Shown in pieces: positions 1 through 5,491 of a stretch of DNA of 6,804 bases. The stretch is from NCBI GenBank assembly GCA_003556925.1, contig PWQC01000025.1, forward strand, positions 1-6,804, read 5' to 3'. The translations under genes were made by a program, and so were the position numbers. Position 1 is the stretch's first letter, and each line of letters opens with the position of its first letter. The notes beneath the pieces were generated by a model. It saw nothing but the letters and a program-made list of their open reading frames with translations, ran no database searches and was not told where the DNA came from. Origin of the DNA: Candidatus Nealsoniibacteriota bacterium (lineage in GTDB: Bacteria; Patescibacteriota; Minisyncoccia; Minisyncoccales; GWA2-38-27).

Positions 1-172
1 GATTCCTTCTTTTATGGATTTAAAGTTAATTATCGCTATGGGTTATCCAATTGAAAAACCAGAGACAATGGAGGCTGAAAAATCAGTGAATTATGAGAGA
101 AAAAAAGGAACCTTAATTGTTCCTAAAAGAAAATTAAAAGAGATTATTCATTTCAATGATTACGAGAAATAG
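1..172 (+). CDS. Nitroreductase-family protein, C-terminal fragment (5' end outside window)
   Basis: An open frame enters from the left edge (codons begin at base 2) and ends at a TAG at 170-172, giving about 56 residues. The visible part reads IPSFMDLKLIIAMGYPIEKP, then a charged stretch, then RKLKEIIHFNDYEK. A hydrophobic strand ending in a GYP-x-EKP-like turn, followed by a basic RK-L-EI-H-N segment at the very end, is how many FMN-dependent NAD(P)H nitroreductase/oxidoreductase proteins finish. The FMN-binding N-terminal part is not visible, so substrate and cofactor cannot be judged. The next gene starts inside its last codons (17-base overlap), which suggests co-transcription. The family call rests only on this C-terminal pattern; another alpha/beta oxidoreductase is possible. 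Confidence 0.6.
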   Translation, partial: IPSFMDLKLIIAMGYPIEKPETMEAEKSVNYERKKGTLIVPKRKLKEIIHFNDYEK

Positions 173-752
173 GTTAATTATCTTTTTGCTATTATTCATA
201 ACCCTCCTCTTTTTGGCTTTGCTTTATGACACCCGACAAGAAGAGATAGAGATTGCTATAAGTGAAGTTCTTATTAGGTCAAATAAAGAACAAGCCGAAT
301 TAACTGAAAGAGGAATTATGAATTATACTAACAAAGAGAGAGAAAGAGCGAAGCTAAATCTTCTCTTAGAGAGAGACGCCCTTAATCAAATAGCAGAATT
401 AAGGGTTCGAGACATGATAGAAAAAGAATATTTTAACCACCTTTCTCAAAAAGAGTTTGAAAAAATAGCCGAAAAAGCGGATTATAATTTTCTTTTATTA
501 GGCGAAAACATAGCTCAGGGAGGATTTTTGAACGATCAACAGTTAGTAGAAGCGTGGATGAAAAGCCCTACTCACAGAGAGAATATCTTAAATAAAGATT
601 ATCAAGAGATAGGGGTGGCCATTGAACAAGAGACGATAGTTCAAGTCTTTGGAAAGCCCAAAAAAAACTCTTTTTTTCGTAATCAGTATTTTTTGGCTAA
701 CATTGCTTTTCGAGAAAACTTTAATAATTTTTTAACTATATTTGACAGATGA
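156..752 (+). CDS. Membrane-anchored CAP/SCP-domain (YkwD/PR-1-like) protein
   Basis: This is a 198-residue protein with one hydrophobic segment at about residues 7-24 behind a basic N-terminus (MITRNR). There is no lipobox cysteine, so it looks like a signal anchor or signal peptide placing the rest outside the membrane. Residues about 55-167 form a CAP (CRISP/antigen 5/PR-1) domain: a helix with RDMIEKEYFNH (His95), the GENIA signature (Glu117), then WMKSPTHRENIL (His140, Glu142) and a closing VQVFGKP strand. The four His/Glu residues of the CAP cavity are all present. Bacterial YkwD-type proteins are secreted and mostly of unknown biochemical role; binding of metal, lipid or peptidoglycan-related ligands has been proposed for the superfamily. 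The ATG at 156 is chosen because it gives a complete anchor; it overlaps the upstream gene by 17 bases and has only a weak purine-rich stretch before it. Its stop overlaps the rarA start (ATGA). The 30-residue tail after the domain is not recognised. Confidence 0.85.
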   Translation: MITRNRLIIFLLLFITLLFLALLYDTRQEEIEIAISEVLIRSNKEQAELTERGIMNYTNKERERAKLNLLLERDALNQIAELRVRDMIEKEYFNHLSQKEFEKIAEKADYNFLLLGENIAQGGFLNDQQLVEAWMKSPTHRENILNKDYQEIGVAIEQETIVQVFGKPKKNSFFRNQYFLANIAFRENFNNFLTIFDR

Positions 753-1951
753 AAGACCTGTTTGATAACAAAAAAATGGAGAAACCTTTAGCCGAAAAGA
801 TGAGGCCGGATAATTTTGAAGATTTTTTTGGTCAAGAGGAAATCTGTGGTAAAAAAAGCCCCCTAAGGAGGGTTATTGAAAAAGACGAAATTAGCTCTTT
901 GATTTTATGGGGACCTCCGGGATCGGGGAAGACAACATTAGCCTATATTATCGCTCAAAAGACTAGAGCTTATTTCCAAAAATTCGAAGCGGCCGGGACT
1001 AGTGTTGTTGAAGTTAAAAAAGAGATAAAGAAAGCAGAAGAAAGAAGAAAATATGATAATAAGAAAACTATTATCTTTATTGACGAGATTCATCGTTTTA
1101 ATAAGGCTCAGCAAGATATACTTTTAGCCTCGGTTGAACAAGGAATTATTATTTTAATAGGGGCGACTACAGAAAATCCTTCTTTCGGAGTTATCTCTCC
1201 TCTCTTGTCAAGGTCGATTGTTTATTCTTTCAAGTCATTATCCCCAGAGGCTCTTAAAAAGATAATTATCAGAACTTTGAAAACATTAGATAAGAATATG
1301 ACTAATAAAGCTTTGGAAAAGATCATTAATTATGCTGATGGGGATGCCAGGGCTGCTTTGAATGGATTAGAATTTATTTCTAAAAGCTTGAACAAGAAAC
1401 TATACAAAGAAAAAGACGTGCTTGAAGTTTTAGAAAAACACGCTTTGAGATATGATAAGAAAGGAGAAGAACATTATAATTTAATTTCTGCCTTTATTAA
1501 GAGCATGAGAGATTCAGATCCTTCAGGTGCTCTCTATTGGTTTTCCAGGATGATCGAGTCCGGAGAAGACCCAAGATTTATAGCTAGGAGAATAATTATT
1601 TTTGCCTCAGAAGATGTTGGGATAGCTGACAACCAAGCTTTATTAATTGCCGTGGCGGCCGCTCGAGCGGTTGACCAAGTCGGTTTACCAGAAGCTCAGA
1701 TTAATTTAGCCCATGCTATCGTCTATCTCTCTTTTGCTTCTAAAAATAATTCCGCTTATAGTGCTTTGCTAAAAGCGAAAGAAGATGCTAAAAAGGGGTC
1801 GTATCCAACCCCTCTGCACTTAAGAAATGCAGTCACCTCTTTTTTAAAAGAGAGGGGGTATGGCAAAGACTATCAATATGCCCATGATTTTAAAGGAAAA
1901 ATAAAACAAAAACACTTTCCAAAAGAGATTGGAGAGAAAAAATACATATGA
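749..1951 (+). CDS. rarA: Replication-associated recombination protein A (RarA/MgsA), AAA+ ATPase
   Basis: RarA is a clamp-loader-related AAA+ ATPase that acts at stalled replication forks and single-stranded DNA gaps, known to interact with SSB in model bacteria. The 400-residue length is near the family norm. Motifs in order: MRPDNFEDFFGQ near residues 18-29, Walker A GPPGSGKT at 55-62, Walker B IIFIDEIHRFN at 108-118 (Asp112, Glu113), sensor 1 GATTENPSF at 138-146, an arginine finger in PLLSRS (Arg155), and sensor 2 GDARAALNGLE at 198-208 (Arg201). The C-terminal MgsA/tetramerisation region follows, with ALYWFSRMIESGEDP, RRIIIFASEDVG, a PEAQINLAHAIVYL helix, a SKNNSAY segment and a closing RGYGKDYQYAHDF block. 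All catalytic positions are intact. The start ATG overlaps the CAP gene stop by 4 bases and lacks a clear Shine-Dalgarno sequence, so translational coupling is likely. The stop overlaps the LOG gene start in the same ATGA way. Confidence 0.96.
   Translation: MKDLFDNKKMEKPLAEKMRPDNFEDFFGQEEICGKKSPLRRVIEKDEISSLILWGPPGSGKTTLAYIIAQKTRAYFQKFEAAGTSVVEVKKEIKKAEERRKYDNKKTIIFIDEIHRFNKAQQDILLASVEQGIIILIGATTENPSFGVISPLLSRSIVYSFKSLSPEALKKIIIRTLKTLDKNMTNKALEKIINYADGDARAALNGLEFISKSLNKKLYKEKDVLEVLEKHALRYDKKGEEHYNLISAFIKSMRDSDPSGALYWFSRMIESGEDPRFIARRIIIFASEDVGIADNQALLIAVAAARAVDQVGLPEAQINLAHAIVYLSFASKNNSAYSALLKAKEDAKKGSYPTPLHLRNAVTSFLKERGYGKDYQYAHDFKGKIKQKHFPKEIGEKKYI
1931..1936 (+). promoter_or_regulatory. 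Shine-Dalgarno-like GGAGAG for the LOG-family gene
   Basis: GGAGAG lies inside the end of rarA, 11 bases before the ATG at 1948. The spacing is on the long side but workable, and it supports that start over later in-frame codons. It is one of only two GG-containing ribosome-binding candidates at a plausible distance from a start in this window. Confidence 0.5.
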
Positions 1952-2652
1952 ATAAAAAATCTAAATATTTTTTTATCCCTGAGGATAACTCTTTCTTTAA
2001 AGAACACTTAAAAGATATTTGTCCTATCAGAATCTCAAGGATAATCAATGAGTTTGTCCACGGTTTTAATTTTTTAAAAAAACATCAAAATACGGTTACT
2101 TTTTTTGGTTCGGCCAGATTGCCCTCTAATCACGAATATTGCCAAGAAGCGGTAGATTTAGCCGGGAGCTTAGCAAAAAAAGGATTTACGGTAGTTACCG
2201 GTGGTGGTGGAGGTATTATGGAAGCGGCTAATAAAGGAGCCTTTCAGGCAGGCGGAAAGTCGGTCGGCTTTAACATTATCTTACCTAAAGAGCAGGTACT
2301 TAATAAATATGTTACCGAGAGCGAATCTTTCCATTATTTTTTTACCAGAAAAGTAATGCTCTCTTTCGCCTCTCAAGCCTATGTTTTTTTTCCAGGAGGG
2401 TTCGGTACACTTGATGAATTTTTTGAGATCATCACCTTGGTTCAAACCAATAAAATTAAAAAAATACCTATTGTTTTAATACACAAAGAGTATTGGCAGC
2501 CTCTTTTAAATTGGGTAAAAAAAGATCTTGGACAAAGATACAAAACTATCAGTAAAAAGGATACCGGGATATATTGTTTAGTTGACACTACCGAAGAAGC
2601 CTTAAAGGCGATTGAAAAACTTTCTAAGAAATATAAGAAGCTTTATGTTTAA
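1948..2652 (+). CDS. LOG-family (TIGR00730-type) nucleotide 5'-monophosphate phosphoribohydrolase
   Basis: LOG-family enzymes, often mislabelled lysine decarboxylases, hydrolyse the N-glycosidic bond of nucleoside monophosphates, best known for cytokinin riboside monophosphates; bacterial members can act on AMP or related nucleotides. The 234-residue protein has an N-terminal helical lead (residues 1-48) followed by a Rossmann-like core: FFGSARLP at 52-59, TGGGGGIMEAANKG at 84-97, FFTRKVM at 131-137 (Arg134) and the signature PGGFGTLDE at 149-157 (Glu157). The Arg and Glu of the catalytic set are present. Residue 88 is Gly where many relatives have Pro (TGGGPGIME), a mild substitution. The helical lead and the ITLVQTNKI block match the longer LOG subgroup rather than the short plant-type enzyme. 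The gene is sandwiched by overlaps, 4 bases with rarA and 8 with the next nuclease. The true substrate cannot be read from sequence. Confidence 0.9.
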   Translation: MNKKSKYFFIPEDNSFFKEHLKDICPIRISRIINEFVHGFNFLKKHQNTVTFFGSARLPSNHEYCQEAVDLAGSLAKKGFTVVTGGGGGIMEAANKGAFQAGGKSVGFNIILPKEQVLNKYVTESESFHYFFTRKVMLSFASQAYVFFPGGFGTLDEFFEIITLVQTNKIKKIPIVLIHKEYWQPLLNWVKKDLGQRYKTISKKDTGIYCLVDTTEEALKAIEKLSKKYKKLYV

Positions 2653-3595
2653 AACATGGATCTCTTATACAGGACTCTCTGATTTTCAAAAATGTAAGAA
2701 ATCATACTATTATCGTCATATCTATAAAAATCCCAAAACAGGGAAAAAAATCCAAATTGTTAATCCATATCTCTCTTTAGGTAGCGCCGTTCATGAGACA
2801 ATCGAAGACAATAAAGATGAAGATCTTTTAAAAAGATTTAAAAAGATATGGAGAAAGTATAAAGGGAAAAAGGGCGGATTTGCTTATAAAAAACAAGAAG
2901 ATTTTTTTAAGAAAAGGGGAGAAAAAATGATTAAGACCGCCCAAGAATCAGAGATTCTTAAAAAGCCTAATTTCAAGAAAAAATCTTTACCTAAAATGCC
3001 TCTTTTCAAAGACGTAGAATTGGTGGGTAGTATTGATTGGATAGAAGTTCTTTCTGATAATAGTTTTCACATTATCGATTTTAAAACAGGAAAAAATAGA
3101 GAAAAAGAAGCTTCTTTACAGCTTTTTATCTATTATCTCTTAGCTTGTTATAATTACAAGAGAAAGATTAAAAGAGCTAGTTATTGGTATCTAGACAGAG
3201 ACTCAGAGCCAATTCCTAAAGAGATAAAAAACATTGATAAGCATTTATCCCTAATCAAGAAACAAGCCCTTGAAATAAAAAAAGCTGTTTCAGAAGATAA
3301 TTTTTCATGTAATTTCCGTAACTGTTTTTATTGTCGTGATTTTAATAATATATTTTCTGGTCGAGCTGAATATGTTGGATATGATGAAAAGATGAACAAA
3401 GAATTGTATTATATCGCCAAAGAAAAAGATATTGTAGCCAAGGTTTTAGAAGAAGATTTTTTAGACGATAAAGAAAAAGAGATGTTTCAGAGAAAAAGAA
3501 AAATTAACTCTGAGAAAGAAAAAGACCAGCTCAAAAAAAAGCTAAAAGAAAACCTCGACAACAAAGAACTCAAGGCTCTCTTTAGTTTGCCTTAA
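2645..3595 (+). CDS. PD-(D/E)XK nuclease, RecB/Cas4/AddB-like, with a four-cysteine cluster motif
   Basis: This is a 316-residue single-domain nuclease of the RecB/Cas4/AddB-type PD-(D/E)XK superfamily (PF12705-like). Starting at ATG 2645, motifs run: ISYTGLSDFQKC (Cys17), LSLGSAVHETIED with the motif-I His50, VGSIDWIEV with Asp131, HIIDFKTGK with Asp145 and Lys147, then LQLFIYY with the QxxxY pair Gln159/Tyr163. The metal- and substrate-binding set is complete. Cys222, Cys227 and Cys230 (C-x4-C-x2-C) with the distant Cys17 resemble the one-plus-three cysteine arrangement that holds a 4Fe-4S cluster in AddB and Cas4; cluster identity is inferred. Residues 234-316 are a highly charged, probably helical tail that I do not recognise. 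A TTG at 2612 in the same frame would add 11 residues, but the ATG fits where the family's first motif begins and gives an 8-base overlap with the LOG gene. Neither start has a good Shine-Dalgarno. No helicase or CRISPR partner is visible. Confidence 0.85.
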   Translation: MFKTWISYTGLSDFQKCKKSYYYRHIYKNPKTGKKIQIVNPYLSLGSAVHETIEDNKDEDLLKRFKKIWRKYKGKKGGFAYKKQEDFFKKRGEKMIKTAQESEILKKPNFKKKSLPKMPLFKDVELVGSIDWIEVLSDNSFHIIDFKTGKNREKEASLQLFIYYLLACYNYKRKIKRASYWYLDRDSEPIPKEIKNIDKHLSLIKKQALEIKKAVSEDNFSCNFRNCFYCRDFNNIFSGRAEYVGYDEKMNKELYYIAKEKDIVAKVLEEDFLDDKEKEMFQRKRKINSEKEKDQLKKKLKENLDNKELKALFSLP

Positions 3596-3615
3596 AGGGA
3601 AAATTATAATATAAT
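3587..3615 (+). promoter_or_regulatory. Sigma70-type promoter candidate for the second nuclease and downstream genes
   Basis: TTGCCT at 3587-3592 (four of six matches to TTGACA) is followed after exactly 17 bases by a perfect TATAAT at 3610-3615. A second TATAAT overlaps it at 3605-3610. The -35 lies in the last codons of the preceding nuclease gene, and the -10 lies in the only intergenic gap of the window. Initiation about 7 bases downstream would fall near 3622, directly before the ATG at 3624. AT-rich DNA makes TATAAT common, but the spacing and location argue for function. Confidence 0.5.
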
Positions 3616-3623
3616 AAGATAAG

Positions 3624-3665
3624 ATGTTTTATAATAGCCAAAGAAAAAGCAGAATGTTTAATAAT
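3624..3665 (+). repeat. Near-duplicate start region (two ATGTTT-n-ATAAT blocks 30 bases apart)
   Basis: ATGTTTTATAAT at 3624-3635 and ATGTTTAATAAT at 3654-3665 differ at one base and lie in the same frame exactly ten codons apart, encoding MFYN and MFNN. Weaker purine-rich similarity follows each copy. This looks like a decayed small duplication or coincidence in AT-rich DNA, and it leaves two equivalent-looking start codons for the second nuclease. Confidence 0.35.
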
Positions 3666-4376
3666 GAGGCAAAAGAGCCATTTGAGATAAGTAGATCAAA
3701 GATCGATCTTTTTCTTAAGTGTCCTTTCTGTTTTTATCTTGATTGTAAGATGGGAGTGCGTCAGCCTCCGGGATACCCATTTACCTTGAATTCTGCGGTT
3801 GATAGGTTACTGAAAAAAGAATTTGATTATTATAGAGAGAGGGGAGTGGCTCATCCTTTAATGAAAAAAAACAATGTTAAGGCGATTCCTTTCAAACACG
3901 AAAAATTAGAAGAATGGCGCGACTCTCTTAGAAGAGGGATTAGATACTTACACCCGGAAACCAACCTTTTAATAAAAGGGGGAGTAGATGATCTATGGAT
4001 AAACGATGGGGGAGAGTTAATTGTTGTTGACTATAAAGCAACGGCAAAGAATAGCCAGGTTGATCTTAACCAAGAATGGCAGATAAGCTATAAGAGACAG
4101 ATGGAAATTTATCAGTGGTTATTTAAGAAAAATGGTTTTAAAGTTAACGATATTGGTTATTTTGTTTATTGTAATGGTTTAATTAACAAGGATTTTTTTG
4201 AAGAGAAGCTTGAATTTGAGATAAGTGTCATTCCATATAAAGGAGACGGACAATGGATAGAAAACACTATCGTAGAGATTAAAAGATGCTTGATGGGCGA
4301 CGTTCCGCAGTCTTCAGCGGAATGCGAATTTTGCCTCTATCGAACAGCTGTTAAAAATAATATAAAATCAACATGA
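3624..4376 (+). CDS. Second PD-(D/E)XK nuclease, small RecB-like protein with paired CxxC motifs
   Basis: This 250-residue protein belongs to the same broad nuclease superfamily as its upstream neighbour but is not a close copy. Order of motifs: ISRSKIDLFLKCPFCFYLDC (Cys33, Cys36, Cys41), PPGYPFTLNSAVDRLLKKEFD (residues 48-68), KGGVDDLWI with Asp122/Asp123, IVVDYKAT with Asp136 and Lys138, KRQMEIYQW with Gln159/Tyr163, and CEFC at 234-237. The metal-binding Asp, D-x-K and QxxxY elements are intact. The position matching motif-I His (SAVH in the neighbour) is Asp60 (SAVD). CxxC near each end could bind Fe-S or Zn; this is inferred. From memory, similar PPG-PFTLNSAVD proteins occur as uncharacterised genes in Parcubacteria-like genomes. 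Starts at 3624 and 3654 are both possible and neither has a Shine-Dalgarno; 3624 is kept because it directly follows the promoter candidate, though 3654 would keep the whole domain. Its stop overlaps the ftsZ start (ATGA). Confidence 0.8.
   Translation: MFYNSQRKSRMFNNEAKEPFEISRSKIDLFLKCPFCFYLDCKMGVRQPPGYPFTLNSAVDRLLKKEFDYYRERGVAHPLMKKNNVKAIPFKHEKLEEWRDSLRRGIRYLHPETNLLIKGGVDDLWINDGGELIVVDYKATAKNSQVDLNQEWQISYKRQMEIYQWLFKKNGFKVNDIGYFVYCNGLINKDFFEEKLEFEISVIPYKGDGQWIENTIVEIKRCLMGDVPQSSAECEFCLYRTAVKNNIKST
3698..3711 (+). repeat. 14-base perfect palindrome inside the second nuclease gene
   Basis: AAAGATCGATCTTT is its own reverse complement with no loop, covering codons of the SKIDLF segment just before the first CxxC. 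It contains two GATC sites. No copy was noticed elsewhere in the window. It is coding sequence, so a regulatory role is unproven. Confidence 0.4.
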
Positions 4377-5491
4377 AAAAAGACAACTCTTTTAGTTATA
4401 AAACAAAAACCAAGGTTATCGGCGTCGGGGGAGGAGGATCTTCTGTTGTTGCTGAAATTGCCAACAGAGTTCCTAGGGCCAATTTTGTTGTTTTGAATAC
4501 AGATTATCGAGCGCTGCAAGCAATACCTAGAAATATTAGCAAGGTCCAATTCGGAAAAAAGATGACCAATGGTCTGGGAACGGGAATGAACCCTGATCTG
4601 GCCGAAGCGGCGGCTCAAGAAGAAAAAGAGAAGATTAAAAAGATACTTGCTGATCAAGATCTACTTATTATAGTAAGCTGTTTAGGGGCGGGAACCGGTT
4701 CTGGGGCTACTCCTATTTTAGCTAAAATAGCCAAAAGCATGGGGATTATGACTTATGGGATCTTTACCCTTCCCTTTGATTTTGAAGGAAAGAAAAAGAT
4801 GGAGATCGCTTTGAGTAGCTTGGAAAAGATCAAAGAGAGCTTTAGCGCTTATACCGTTATCCCCAACGAAAGAATCTTTAAAATAATAGATAAAAACACT
4901 TCGTTAAAAGAGTCGTTTTCTTTAATTAATAAAAAGCTTGCCGATGATTTGAAAGGACTAATCGAAGCAATCTATCTGCCCGGATTAATTAATATTGATT
5001 TTGCTGATTTAAAAACTATCTTGCAAAATCAAGGAAAGTTAACCTTTTTAAATTATTTGGAAATTGAAAAAAACAACATTGAAGAAGGAGTAAAAAAAGT
5101 AGTCACTAATCCTCTCTCTCTTTACGATATCTCCGGAGCTAAAGGAATTCTATACAATATCAGTGGCTCGGCTGATTTACAACTATCAGAAGTCTCTGGT
5201 ATCTCTAAATTGATAGGAGATCTAGCCAACAGAAAAGCAAAGATTATTTTTGGTATAAGCAATAACTTAAAAGCCAAGAACAAGATAGGGATTACTTTGT
5301 TGGCTACCGGCTGTGAGGAAGAGGAAGAAGTTAAAAAAGAAAAACCTTCTAAAAAAAAGATAAAGATTAATAATAGAAAGAGTGCTTTAGAAGTTAAAGA
5401 AAAAAATAAAGAGACGGAAGAAAAGATAAAAGAAGAGGAAGATATTTGGGAGACGCCGGCGATCTTAAGAAAAAATAATAATGGAAATTAA
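4373..5491 (+). CDS. ftsZ: Divergent FtsZ-family cell division GTPase
   Basis: FtsZ is the tubulin-like GTPase that polymerises at midcell to drive division. The 372-residue protein has the fold's markers in order: T1 loop GVGGGGSS at 17-24, NTD at 42-44, GLGTGMNP at 67-74, T4 signature GAGTGSG at 105-111, FDFEGKKKM at 135-143, Asn185 in the nucleotide-binding H7 region, and T7 loop NIDFAD at 207-212 (Asp209, Asp212), which completes the GTPase site between subunits. A C-terminal domain ends at TLLATGC (about 314). A charged linker of about 40 residues then leads to IWETPAILRK at 358-367, resembling the FtsZ tail peptide that binds partner proteins. Oddities: T1 reads GGGGSS rather than GGGGxNA, T4 is GAGTGSG rather than GGGTGTG, and FEG-K-K-K replaces FEGxxR. 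GTPase competence still looks likely. Flanking genes are not the usual ftsA/mur cluster. It could be a second FtsZ paralogue. There is no Shine-Dalgarno; coupling to the nuclease gene through ATGA is probable. Confidence 0.9.
   Translation: MKKDNSFSYKTKTKVIGVGGGGSSVVAEIANRVPRANFVVLNTDYRALQAIPRNISKVQFGKKMTNGLGTGMNPDLAEAAAQEEKEKIKKILADQDLLIIVSCLGAGTGSGATPILAKIAKSMGIMTYGIFTLPFDFEGKKKMEIALSSLEKIKESFSAYTVIPNERIFKIIDKNTSLKESFSLINKKLADDLKGLIEAIYLPGLINIDFADLKTILQNQGKLTFLNYLEIEKNNIEEGVKKVVTNPLSLYDISGAKGILYNISGSADLQLSEVSGISKLIGDLANRKAKIIFGISNNLKAKNKIGITLLATGCEEEEEVKKEKPSKKKIKINNRKSALEVKEKNKETEEKIKEEEDIWETPAILRKNNNGN
4713..4730 (+). repeat. 18-base perfect palindrome inside ftsZ
   Basis: CTATTTTAGCTAAAATAG is perfectly self-complementary, without a loop, just after the T4 GTP-binding codons (covering PILAKIA). 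It is the longest perfect palindrome noticed in the window. No T-run follows, so it is not a terminator. It may be chance in AT-rich coding sequence or a protein-binding site. Confidence 0.4.

Noticed and set aside
742..769. Perfect TTGACA followed after 16 bases by GATAAC, a possible internal promoter at the rarA start
   Set aside because: The -10 matches only four of six positions and initiation would fall inside rarA, near Met10; no independent support.
1655..1667. Adjacent NotI and XhoI sites (GCGGCCGCTCGAG) resembling a cloning-vector polylinker
   Set aside because: The bases encode an Ala-rich helix that fits the RarA C-terminal region in frame, with coding sequence continuing on both sides, so this is native sequence. 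It also forms a chance 12-base GC-rich palindrome at 1659-1670.
1794..1852. Two small inverted repeats near the end of rarA (AGGGGT/ACCCCT and CTCTTT/AAAGAG), considered as terminators
   Set aside because: Both lie inside conserved rarA coding sequence and neither is followed by a T-run.
2582..2587. TTGACA inside the LOG gene
   Set aside because: No -10-like hexamer at 16-18 bases downstream (AAGGCG region).
2612..2644. TTG start extending the first nuclease by 11 residues
   Set aside because: The added residues precede the family's first motif and add nothing recognisable; it would overlap the LOG gene by 41 bases, and the purine run before it is too close. ATG 2645 fits better.
2645..4376. 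Cas4 of a CRISPR-Cas locus
   Set aside because: No repeats, cas1/cas2 or effector genes are visible, and flanking genes are housekeeping; RecB/Cas4-like describes the fold only.
4337..4657. Minus-strand open frame of 106 codons
   Set aside because: It lies wholly antisense to the end of the second nuclease and the start of ftsZ, both strongly supported, and its translation has no recognisable motif.
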